Part shown: in pieces, positions 56,297 through 64,000 of the stretch | Numbering within the stretch: the stretch's first letter is position 1 | Layout: every line of letters begins with the position of its first letter | Assembly: GCF_001189295.1 (NCBI RefSeq) | Contig: NZ_CP012159.1 | Span: 434,001-498,000 of the forward strand | DNA from: Chondromyces crocatus | GTDB lineage: Bacteria; Myxococcota_A; Polyangia; Polyangiales; Polyangiaceae | Direction of reading: 5' to 3' | Length of the DNA: 64,000 nt | Translations under genes and position numbers: made by a program | Notes under the pieces: generated by a model | The model's database searches: none | What the model was told of the DNA's origin: nothing | What the model saw: only the letters and a program-made list of their open reading frames with translations

Positions 56297-57409
<1,113 letters not shown>

Positions 57410-57506
57410 CGAGAGTCCTCTGTGTGCGCGGCGAGTCTACTGCTCGCGTTGCCGTGTCGTGAAGAGAAGCGCGCTCGGAGCGAGCAGCGCACGGAAAGAG
57501 CGAGGG

Positions 57507-58154
57507 TCAAGGAGGCGGCGTGACCGGAATCCGCGAGATGCCGTCGGGCCCGAGGTCGACGGGTGGACCGTAGCTCTGGAGTTCCGCCCGCTCGTCGCCT
57601 GCGTCACCGCTCACCTCGAGCACGACCAGGCCCACCCCGGGACAGTACGTCGACGAGAAGGTCGACAGCAGCTCGCCAGGCTGGTCTTCCTGCGTCCGGA
57701 TGCAGCCCGCGAACCGCCCGGCCGGCACCTCCGCGATGACGTCCACCGCCACCACGCGCTCCTGACCTCCGTGCGCGCCCGGCCATGAACTCCCCACGAG
57801 GAGCGGTTCCCGCAGCACGTACACGCCGAGCCCCGCCCGCATCACGCCCTCGGGCCGGTAGACGAACCCCTTCGCCTCCGCCCCCACGCGCAGCTCCCCC
57901 GTGAGCGCGTCCGCGCGGTGCGCGCGCGTCACCACCACCCCGGCAGGCTGCGCGGCCCGCGAGATCACGTACTGGTAGACGATCCCCTCCACCAGCGGGA
58001 AGTAGCGCTCGCACCGCGTCCCCGACGCCGTGGCCTCCAGCACGAGCATTCCCCCGTGAGGCGCGTCGTTCTCAGCATTCCGAGCAGGCGTCGCGCCCGA
58101 GCCACAGCCGAAGCCGAGCCCCAGGAGCGCGAGCGCGAGCCCCTCACGGACCAT
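57507..58154 (-). CDS. Lipoprotein, 215 residues
   Basis: Signal peptide with lipobox (LALALLGLGFGC, Cys about residue 17), then an unrecognised beta-rich mature protein with two or three Cys (GTRCERYFPLVEGIVYQYV, RFAGCIRT, SSTYCPGVGLVVLEVSG). The pattern strand-turn-strand with G-V-Y-V-L-R-E-P resembles other myxobacterial outer-surface proteins with no assigned function. It overlaps the upstream 173-residue gene by 11 bp, so the two are coupled. Confidence 0.78.
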   Translation of the reverse strand: MVREGLALALLGLGFGCGSGATPARNAENDAPHGGMLVLEATASGTRCERYFPLVEGIVYQYVISRAAQPAGVVVTRAHRADALTGELRVGAEAKGFVYRPEGVMRAGLGVYVLREPLLVGSSWPGAHGGQERVVAVDVIAEVPAGRFAGCIRTQEDQPGELLSTFSSTYCPGVGLVVLEVSGDAGDERAELQSYGPPVDLGPDGISRIPVTPPP

Positions 58155-58665
58155 GACCGTGCGACCAGTACCAGGCCGACAGGAACACCAGCAGCCCCAC
58201 CGAAGCCAGGAGCATCACCACCGCGAGCGGGTCCGGATCCACCCGGCGACGCAGATCCGCTGCCGCGCGCCGCACCGCCTCGCGCTCGCTCCCCTTCGCG
58301 AGCTGCTCGGCCTCGACCCGCACCACCGCGTAGTTGCCGTCCTCGAACGCGGCGACCAGCCGGTCCAGCGTGGGATCTTCGGGGTACTGGCGCGCGAACG
58401 CAGGCCACCACGCCGGACGCCGCGGCCCCGCCTCGCGCTCGCCTTCGGCCGCGTCGTCCGCCGCGCGCCGCTTCTTCTTCTTCCGCTTCGGCCGCGCCCC
58501 GTCGACGTCACCGACGCTTCCAGCGCTCTCGGCGCCCTCCGCCGCCGCACTGGCACGGCTGGACGACTCCTCCACGGCGGCGTCAGCGTCCCCCGGGCGC
58601 TCGCGCGGCGCTGGATCGCGCTCCTCGTCCGGAGCCGTACGCTCGCGATCCGCCTCGTCTGCCAC
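58144..58665 (-). CDS. C-terminally anchored membrane protein, 173 residues
   Basis: The first 85 residues are charged and low-complexity (Glu/Ala/Asp, then a basic KRKKKKRRA patch). A helical segment, PTLDRLVAAFEDGNYAVVRV-EAEQLA (two parts), reads like a TPR-type helix pair. One hydrophobic segment near the end (LAVVMLLASVGLLVFLSAWYW) makes it a tail-anchored protein with most of its mass in the cytoplasm. No family name. It overlaps the following lipoprotein gene. Confidence 0.75.
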   Translation of the reverse strand: MADEADRERTAPDEERDPAPRERPGDADAAVEESSSRASAAAEGAESAGSVGDVDGARPKRKKKKRRAADDAAEGEREAGPRRPAWWPAFARQYPEDPTLDRLVAAFEDGNYAVVRVEAEQLAKGSEREAVRRAAADLRRRVDPDPLAVVMLLASVGLLVFLSAWYWSHGHGP

Positions 58666-58738
58666 GCGGCGCTTCTACCTCACCTGCCGCGCGGCCGCCG
58701 AGAAAAAGCGGGCCGCCGGCAGCGCCCCCTCGCGCCCC

Positions 58739-59113
58739 TCAGCGCGTCACCACGTCCCCGGGCGGCGGCCGGTCGCGCCAGGGGATCGCCGTCTCGTTCT
58801 CGCCCGACACCACGCAGCGCAGCCCGTCGCAGGCGGCGCGGTAGCGCGCTTTCCTGCCGCAGCCCACGGCCTTGAACCAGCCCCCCAGCTCCTCCTCCAG
58901 GCGCACCTCCTGGTCGGGGCAGTCCAGCTCGTACGAAGCCCGCTCCCGCACCATCGGCGCAGCTTGCTTGTACCCGTTCGCGAACGCACCACAGCCCGAC
59001 GCGCCGAGGAGCGCGAGCCCACCCAGGAGCCCGACGAGCGCCACGCCACCGCGCGCAGGACCGAGACCATCGCGCCGAACGACTTCAAGGAACGCGGAAC
59101 CGACGACGGACAT
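58739..59113 (-). CDS. Small Cys-containing lipoprotein, 124 residues
   Basis: ATG 59113 is chosen for its GGAGAGG four bases upstream; it starts 16 bp past the MBOAT stop. The signal ends in a lipobox (LALLGASGC). The mature part has five more Cys (YELDCPDQEVRLEEELGGWF, KAVGCGRKARYRAACDGLRC), consistent with two disulphides. A pattern Y-x-L-x-C-P then K-A-x-G-C-G-R-x-A-x-Y-x-C is seen in a number of small myxobacterial lipoproteins; function unknown. Confidence 0.75.
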   Translation of the reverse strand: MSVVGSAFLEVVRRDGLGPARGGVALVGLLGGLALLGASGCGAFANGYKQAAPMVRERASYELDCPDQEVRLEEELGGWFKAVGCGRKARYRAACDGLRCVVSGENETAIPWRDRPPPGDVVTR

Positions 59114-59129
59114 CACCCTCTCCATCCAC

Positions 59130-60701
59130 CTAGAACTGGAAGTAAACGAACGGCACCGCCGCCGCACTCGCCGCCTCGTGCAGCACCACCGCCACGAGGA
59201 ACAGCACCACGCCTTGCAGCGGCGCCGGCAGCACCGTGAAGCCATGGCGAATGCGCTCGTACAGCGCGCGCGGCACGTAGCAGCACCCGATCGCCACGGC
59301 GAGCAGCCCCACCAGGATCCCTGGCAAGTTCGGGTGGAACGTGGTCATCGTCGCGAGCTGCTTCAGCACCAGCATCGCCTGCTTGAAGCTCGGCGCACGG
59401 AAGAAGATCCACGCGAAGCACACGTAGTGGAACGTGAGCAGCACCATCGCCGCCCGGATGGGGAACGGCCGCCCCTTCGCGCTCTGCTTGCCCGCCTTCG
59501 CGCGGCTGCGCTGGAACGCCCGCGTCACACCGAGGCCGAGACCGTGCAGGAAGCCCCAGAACACGAACGTCCACGAGGCACCGTGCCACAGCCCGCCGAG
59601 CACCATGGTGATCATCAGGTTGCGGTACGTGTGCCACTCCGACATGCGGTTGCCGCCGAGCGGGATGTACAGGTAGTCGCGCAGCCAGGTGGACAGCGAG
59701 ATGTGCCAGCGACGCCAGAAGTCGGCGAGGTCGGTGGCCTGGTAAGGGGCGTCGAAGTTCTTCGGGAAGCGGACGCCGAGCAAGAGCGCCGAGCCGATGG
59801 CGATGTCGGTGTAGCCGGAGAAGTCGCAGTAGATCTGCGCCGCGTAGCCGTACACGCCGGCGAGCACCTCCAGCGCCGAGTAGTTCTCGGGGCGCTCGAA
59901 GACGCGGTCGACGAGGTTGATGGCGAGCTGGTCGCTCAGCACCACCTTCTTGAGCAGCCCGACGGCGACGAGGAACATCCCTTCGCCCGCCTCGTCGCGG
60001 GTGAGCGTCGGCATGCGCTCGAACTGCGGGAGCAGGTCACGCGGGCGAACGATGGGGCCGGCGACGAGGTGCGGGAAGAAGGCGACGAAGAGCAGGTAGC
60101 GGAAGTAGCTCCGGTGCGGCGGCATCTCGCGCCGGTAGACGTCGATGACGTAGCTCATCGACTCGAAGGTGAAGAACGAGATGCCGACGGGCGGCAGCGT
60201 GACCTTGAGGGTGTCGAAGGCAGAGACGGGGGCGCCCGCGAGCAGCTCGCGGACGGTGTGCACGTTCTCGACGGCGAAGTTCCAGTACTTGAAGAAGCCC
60301 AGGAACCCGAGGTTCAGGACCACGGTGACGACGAGCAGCGCCTTGCGCACCCGCGGGCGCTCTTCCCGGCCGATGGCACGGGCGAGGAAGAAGTCGACCG
60401 TGGAAGAGCCGAAGATGAGCGGCAGATACTTCCAGTTCCAAAAGGAATAGAATGTGTAGCTGAGCGCTAGGAGGAAGATGACGCGAGGCCACGAAGAGCC
60501 GAGCCAGCCGAGCGCCCGGTTGCGCCCCGGCGCCTGGGTTTCGTCGTCGGTCGTGCCGGAGTTGCCGCCGGCGCCGGTCGTGCTGCTCCCGCCCGTCGCC
60601 GAGAGCGGCCGACGGACGGCACCAGCGAGGAGCGCGAGGGCCCAGGACCCCACGAAGGCGAGCGCGAAAAACCAGGCGTAATCGAGGGTGTTGAAGAGCA
60701 C
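59130..60701 (-). CDS. MBOAT-family O-acyltransferase (AlgI-like)
   Basis: About 523 residues with roughly ten membrane helices. Start taken as GTG 60701 (VLFNTLDYAWFFALAF), where family members begin; ATG 60746 is possible. Seen: VGISFFTFESMSYVIDVYR, AGPIVRPRDLLPQ, YCDFSGYTDIAIGSALLLGV, DFWRRWHISLSTWLRDYLYI and the catalytic His in MVLGGLWHGASWTFVFWG. It should move acyl (often acetyl) groups across the inner membrane to a polysaccharide or lipid. A Gly/Thr/Ser loop near residues 40-65 is unusual. No AlgJ/AlgX or SGNH partner gene is beside it. Confidence 0.92.
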   Translation of the reverse strand: MLFNTLDYAWFFALAFVGSWALALLAGAVRRPLSATGGSSTTGAGGNSGTTDDETQAPGRNRALGWLGSSWPRVIFLLALSYTFYSFWNWKYLPLIFGSSTVDFFLARAIGREERPRVRKALLVVTVVLNLGFLGFFKYWNFAVENVHTVRELLAGAPVSAFDTLKVTLPPVGISFFTFESMSYVIDVYRREMPPHRSYFRYLLFVAFFPHLVAGPIVRPRDLLPQFERMPTLTRDEAGEGMFLVAVGLLKKVVLSDQLAINLVDRVFERPENYSALEVLAGVYGYAAQIYCDFSGYTDIAIGSALLLGVRFPKNFDAPYQATDLADFWRRWHISLSTWLRDYLYIPLGGNRMSEWHTYRNLMITMVLGGLWHGASWTFVFWGFLHGLGLGVTRAFQRSRAKAGKQSAKGRPFPIRAAMVLLTFHYVCFAWIFFRAPSFKQAMLVLKQLATMTTFHPNLPGILVGLLAVAIGCCYVPRALYERIRHGFTVLPAPLQGVVLFLVAVVLHEAASAAAVPFVYFQF

Positions 60702-60784
60702 GTGGCAGCGTTCGAAGGAAAAGTGGGAGCCCGGGAGGGCCGCCATGTTGAACGGCGCGCGGCGGCGTGCCAAGGAGTGAAGCG

Positions 60785-61321
60785 ATGCTGGGGCGCCTGC
60801 TGATCGGGATCGTGAAGGGGCTCATCGTGGGCGCGCTGATCGCCTTCGGTCTCGGGCAGCTCGGCCTCGGGGCTCCTGGCGCGCTGTTCGCCTACGTGGC
60901 TGCGGCCGTCACCGGCATCCTCGTCGGCCTCGTCGCCGGCAAGCCCATCTGGGCGAAGGACGCGCGCATCGAGGCCGGGATGAAGGCCTTCGTGGGCGCG
61001 CTGCTCGCCGCCGGGCTGATGTACGTGACGCGGCGCTGGCTGACGATGAGCGTGCCGCCCCAGCTCGCCACGGTGGCCGGGCCGACGGGCGGCGAGACCG
61101 CGTTCGGCGGCCTGGCGATCACGTCGCTGCCCGCCATCGCCGCGCTGCTCGCCGGCTTCTACGAGGTGGACAACACCCCGGAGGACGAGGCACCGAGCGC
61201 GAACGAGGGCAAGGCGGCGCCGCGCGCGACCCCGAACAAGCGCATCGCGGCGAACGCCGACGACCTCGATCTCGACGAGGACCTCGACGCCGACGCCGAC
61301 CGGAAGCGCGCGAAGAAGTAG
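60785..61321 (+). CDS. Membrane protein, 178 residues
   Basis: ATG 60785 with AAGGAG eight bases upstream. Four hydrophobic segments are likely (LIGIVKGLIVGALIAFGLG, LFAYVAAAVTGILVGLVAG, FVGALLAAGLMYV and LAITSLPAIAALLAGFY), then an acidic/basic cytoplasmic tail ending in KRAKK. I do not recognise the family. It precedes the polysaccharide deacetylase gene by 5 bp, so they form a unit. Divergent from the MBOAT gene. Confidence 0.78.
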   Translation: MLGRLLIGIVKGLIVGALIAFGLGQLGLGAPGALFAYVAAAVTGILVGLVAGKPIWAKDARIEAGMKAFVGALLAAGLMYVTRRWLTMSVPPQLATVAGPTGGETAFGGLAITSLPAIAALLAGFYEVDNTPEDEAPSANEGKAAPRATPNKRIAANADDLDLDEDLDADADRKRAKK

Positions 61322-61326
61322 CGCGC

Positions 61327-62127
61327 GTGTCCATCGGTCGGGCGCTCCTCTACGCGGCCTCGGCGGGCGCCATCGCGCTCGCGGTGCGCTCGGTGCTGCT
61401 CGGGCCGATCTCGCTCACGGTCGCGGCCGTGGCCATCGCCGCCTACGTGGGGCTCTTGCTCGCCGGGGTCTTCATCCTCCGCCTGGGGATGTACGCCGAC
61501 GTGATCTGCCGCGGGCCGAGCGAAGCGCGCGGGGTGGCGCTCACGTTCGACGACGGGCCGAGCCCCGTGCACACGCGCGCGGTGCTCGATCTGCTCGACG
61601 CCGAGGGAGTGAAGGCGACGTTCTTCGTGATCGGGCGGAAGGCGGAGGCGCACCCGGCGCTGGTGCAGGAGATCGCGGCGCGCGGCCACGCGCTCGGGGT
61701 GCACGGCTACGCGCACGATCGGCTGTTCTCGCTGCGGAGCGAGCGGTTCATCGAGGCCGATCTGGCGCGCGCGGTGGAGGTCCTGGAGCGGCTCACCGGC
61801 AAGCGTCCGACGCTGGTGCGTCCGCCGGTGGGACACACGAGCCCGCCGATGGCGCGCATCTTCCAGAAGCTCGAGCTGGAGGTGGTGGGCTGGTCGGTGC
61901 GGGGGTTCGACGGGCTGGGCAGCGCGCGTCCAGAGAAGGTGGCCGAGCGGGTGATCTCCGGTCTCGGCGACGGCGCGATCGTGCTGCTGCACGACGCCGC
62001 CGAGCGCGACGATCACGAGCCTGCCGGCGTGAAGGCGCTGCCGCGCATCCTCCAGGCGATGCGCAACAAGGATCTGGTCGGGGTGCGGGTGGACCGGTGG
62101 ATCGCCGAAGCCGACGTCACCGGGTGA
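61327..62127 (+). CDS. NodB-type polysaccharide deacetylase
   Basis: 266 residues from GTG 61327. Two N-terminal membrane segments (AASAGAIALAVRSVLLGPI, VAIAAYVGLLLAGVFIL) anchor a carbohydrate esterase 4 domain: metal Asp in LTFDDGPSPVHT, the His pair in LGVHGYAHDR, RPPVGHTSPP for motif 3, and IVLLHDAAE. It removes N-acetyl groups from a glycan, such as peptidoglycan, chitin or an exopolysaccharide; which one is not visible. The nearby MBOAT gene may act on the same kind of polymer, by inference. Confidence 0.91.
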   Translation: MSIGRALLYAASAGAIALAVRSVLLGPISLTVAAVAIAAYVGLLLAGVFILRLGMYADVICRGPSEARGVALTFDDGPSPVHTRAVLDLLDAEGVKATFFVIGRKAEAHPALVQEIAARGHALGVHGYAHDRLFSLRSERFIEADLARAVEVLERLTGKRPTLVRPPVGHTSPPMARIFQKLELEVVGWSVRGFDGLGSARPEKVAERVISGLGDGAIVLLHDAAERDDHEPAGVKALPRILQAMRNKDLVGVRVDRWIAEADVTG

Positions 62128-62601
62128 GGCCGCTGGGGGGGCCAGCCTCTCGCGCCTGGCCCTCGCCATCCGCCCGGCAGCGGGCTATCGAAGCTGCCGG
62201 TGTCCGCGCCCGTCAACGCAGAACGGCAGCTTATGCGGGGTAGCTGATCGACGCTCAGCCAGATCGCTCCGTGGTGGGTGGGGCGCCGAACACCCGGTGT
62301 TACATGGGGCTTCAGATCCCGTGTACGGCGAGCTACCGGGGCTGGAGTCATGGGACGCGACAGCAGCGCTTGTGGCGGGGTGTCGCCGCCGGGGAGGTTG
62401 TCGTCCCACCATGGGGCGCAGAGCATGACAGCACGAGATGGATGGGGCCGCAGGTGAGCGAGAGCGACATGTGCATCTCATGCTGATGCCGCGACGTTGG
62501 CCCGCGCAGACGTGCCCAGTGGCCAGCCCGGGAAGCATGAACGATTACGCAACTTCGTTGCGTATGCATTCTCGTAACATCTGGTGGGCTGGTTGGCAGC
62601 G
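62128..62601. other. Intergenic stretch after the deacetylase, less GC-rich
   Basis: No credible CDS on either strand; frames here are Arg/Ser/Pro-biased. GC content is visibly lower than to the left. The only clear structure is the hairpin at 62546-62564. This could be the boundary of a transferred segment. Confidence 0.55.
62546..62564. repeat. Inverted repeat near the 3' side of the DUF4145 gene
   Basis: TACGCAAC-TTC-GTTGCGTA, a perfect 8-bp stem with a 3-base loop, 38 bp past the stop of the leftward gene at 62602. No T-run on either side. It may be a terminator without a T-tail, or a site used in integration. Confidence 0.5.
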
Positions 62602-63330
62602 CTATTTCTTCGGGGGCTTGCCGACTACCGCCAGCTTTGTGTCCAGTGCCGCCGTCCGCCTGGCATCCTTCGCTTGCTTCACGAAATAGAAATCCAGCAG
62701 GTCGTAGAGCACATCGAGCAGCCACTCCGCTTCGTCCGGCTCAACCGGTATGATGGCCCCAGTTTGATGGTCCTCGGTAGGGTGGGCGGCGAGGTTCCCA
62801 ATGCGGCGGATCACGTCCAACTTCCGGGCGATGCTCGACGGTAGTGTGCCGCCGTCGATGAGCGCCTGGATTTCGCTGACGAGGGCCTTCTTCATGATGC
62901 CGGCCTGCTTGTGGATGATGAACTGGAGAGCGCGGCGGCTGAGTGCAGCGCTGGCCTTCGGGCTTGCGGACAGCACCAAGCTCGCCTCCCGGTAGTCCTC
63001 GGCAAACTCCTCAGGGACCTCAGGTGGGAGGGGGCGTGCCACGCCCTGGGGCCAGATACGGAAGAACGTCGGGCCGCCCTCTGTACCTCGCGGAAGCGCT
63101 GCCTCGATCGTCGACCTGGAACATCCTGCGCAAATAGCGATGCGCAAATACTGCGGGTCCTGCAGGTGCGTGTTGATCGCTTCCAGCATCGTCAACTCGG
63201 GGCGAGCCCCCATCGTCGGGCGCGTCCGTCGCTGTCCTGGAATGTGGCCAAACGGCTCTGCCGCGAAGGTGGACTGGGTGAAGTAGCGCCACTGCGGGCT
63301 GAAATGCTGGAGGCAGTGAGGGCACTGCAT
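62602..63330 (-). CDS. DUF4145-domain protein
   Basis: About 242 residues from ATG 63330 (MQCPHCLQHFSPQW); ATG 63339 is an alternative. The N terminus carries a CxxC that, with a second Cys pair (ICAGCSRSTI), suggests a zinc ribbon. The C-terminal half is the DUF4145 pattern: LVLSASPKASAALSRRALQF, then RRIGNLAAHPTEDHQT and WLLDVLYDLLDFYFV. Such domains occur near restriction and defence genes and at island edges; the exact function is unknown. Codon usage is less GC3-rich than in neighbours, which suggests recent transfer. Confidence 0.85.
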   Translation of the reverse strand: MQCPHCLQHFSPQWRYFTQSTFAAEPFGHIPGQRRTRPTMGARPELTMLEAINTHLQDPQYLRIAICAGCSRSTIEAALPRGTEGGPTFFRIWPQGVARPLPPEVPEEFAEDYREASLVLSASPKASAALSRRALQFIIHKQAGIMKKALVSEIQALIDGGTLPSSIARKLDVIRRIGNLAAHPTEDHQTGAIIPVEPDEAEWLLDVLYDLLDFYFVKQAKDARRTAALDTKLAVVGKPPKK

Positions 63331-63752
63331 GGAAACCATCCTATAACCGTCGGGGGCTACCGGCGGGAAGGATGACGCCATCACTGAGTATGAGCCACTT
63401 GAGGCGAGGCGTCACATGATCACCGCGACTAACATCCACGTCCTGGCGCCGCGGAACTGCTGTTACGGAGCCGGCTCCCCTCCCTCCTGCGAGGCGCGGC
63501 CGTCTACGCCTCAGTCGGGGGAGGCGCCCGGAACCCCACGCCTCCGCGCACTGCCGCCGGGCAGAGAGGTTCGGGGTTGTGTCGAAGAGGCCAGGGGCGG
63601 CGAGGCCCCACGAGTGCCATATGAGCGCCGAGACCGCCTCTTCCATCCTGACTAGAGCGGCGGCGTAAACCGTTTGGTACAGCGCAGCGCCGCGATACGC
63701 ACGCGTTACGGAGGCGCGACGGGAGGCTCCCCGCGGTGCGCCTGCGAGCTTA

Positions 63753-63778
63753 ACGGCCGCGTTATATAGCGCGGCCGT
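63753..63778. repeat. Perfect 9-bp inverted repeat with AT-rich loop
   Basis: ACGGCCGCG (63753-63761) and CGCGGCCGT (63770-63778) flank TTATATAG. A GC stem around an AT-rich centre in DNA otherwise lacking genes suggests an operator or a mobile-element site; part of the sequence (GCCGTCATATACGGC) is repeated in altered form to 63788. Confidence 0.6.
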
Positions 63779-63868
63779 CATATACGGCCCTTCGGCGATC
63801 CATTGTCCCCGAGCGTCCGACATGCAGGCGGAGTCAGTCCGCGCATGCGGGTGACGAGGGCGCGTGAC

Positions 63869-63894
63869 CCGAAGCCTCCAGGCGAAGCCTCCAG
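63869..63894. repeat. 13-bp direct repeat, two adjacent copies
   Basis: CGAAGCCTCCAGG occurs twice with no gap (63869-63881 and 63882-63894), a simple tandem duplication in non-coding DNA. Confidence 0.8.
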
Positions 63895-64000
63895 GCCGTC
63901 GCTCTAAGCTCGCGGTCGCAGCTGCGAAGGGTCCTCTGGTGCGCCTTGGGAAGGCGTGTCGCTTCGCCTTCGCGCATCCGGGTGAGCTGGAAAGCGTTCC

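Larger units (their letters stand above)
63331..64000. other. Right-hand end of the window, no confident gene
   Basis: A leftward frame stays open from the window edge to 63341 (an ATG is at 63823), but its product is Arg/Ala-biased with no domain, so I do not call it. The stretch contains a 9-bp inverted repeat at 63753-63778 and a 13-bp tandem duplication at 63869-63894. It could hold the decayed end of a mobile element or the 3' part of a gene outside the window. Confidence 0.5.

Noticed and set aside
63341-63823. 160-codon minus-strand ORF near the right edge
   Set aside because: No domain, Arg/Ala/Gly-biased tail, and the frame is open beyond the window; not enough evidence for a gene, though a partial gene is not excluded.

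Overview
The window is high-GC DNA from what looks like a myxobacterium, most likely the Polyangiales (Sorangium/Chondromyces/Polyangium type). The grounds are: a large Ser/Thr kinase with a Pro/Ala-rich linker and a pseudokinase relative, a TIGR04563-type ribbon-helix-helix protein, many small Cys-rich or Gly-rich lipoproteins, an FGE-like lipoprotein, a kelch lipoprotein with a low-complexity Gly linker, and a chemosensory operon with a HEAT-repeat partner. This taxonomic call is inference; no rRNA or tRNA gene was seen.

Layout. 1-9483 (+): a tightly overlapped chemosensory operon, cheA (3' end only), cheW, a soluble 873-residue receptor, a HEAT-repeat protein, cheR, cheB and a REC-GAF-histidine kinase, most joined by ATGA-type overlaps. 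9484-10044: a 42-bp minisatellite (seven phased copies) and a strong hairpin. 10045-17419 (-): a hypothetical gene, then dapA-dapB-pseudokinase-glyS. 17420-18158: spacer with a 15-bp repeat and an 81-residue orphan. 18225-23957 (-): Ser/Thr kinase, hemerythrin, several secreted or lipid-anchored unknowns and a prepilin peptidase. 24036-25262 (+): FGE-like lipoprotein. 25249-28225 (-): RHH regulator, alpha/beta hydrolase, kinase-like lipoprotein and YbjN-like protein. 28414-30396 (-): aconitase-superfamily enzyme with the swivel domain first. 30652-35866 (+): FAD oxidoreductase plus GT2 glycosyltransferase, then GlpA-GlpB. 35863-37182 (-): S41 protease. 37534-40170 (+): ECF sigma factor with an overlapping membrane protein, then a small basic ORF and rpsT behind a near-consensus promoter.

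40459-44760 (-): polA (all proofreading motifs lost), a PDZ/carboxypeptidase-regulatory-like membrane protein and a lipoprotein. 44870-46714 (-): membrane-anchored subtilase. 46838-50797 (+): aminotransferase, seven-bladed kelch lipoprotein and an orphan sulfate-binding lipoprotein. 50782-51900 (-): a second subtilase without a signal peptide. 51976-57409 (-): tryptophan 2,3-dioxygenase followed at once by two paralogous HTTM proteins, one with an intact DCC thiol-redox domain and one with that domain degenerate. 57507-60701 (-): MBOAT acyltransferase and three small envelope proteins. 60785-62127 (+): membrane protein and NodB deacetylase. 62128-64000: less GC-rich DNA with a DUF4145 gene and several inverted repeats, perhaps the edge of a transferred segment.

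The units most worth follow-up are the TDO-HTTM-HTTM operon, the HEAT/soluble-receptor chemosensory operon, the dapAB-linked pseudokinase, and the kinase-fold lipoprotein next to an RHH regulator.
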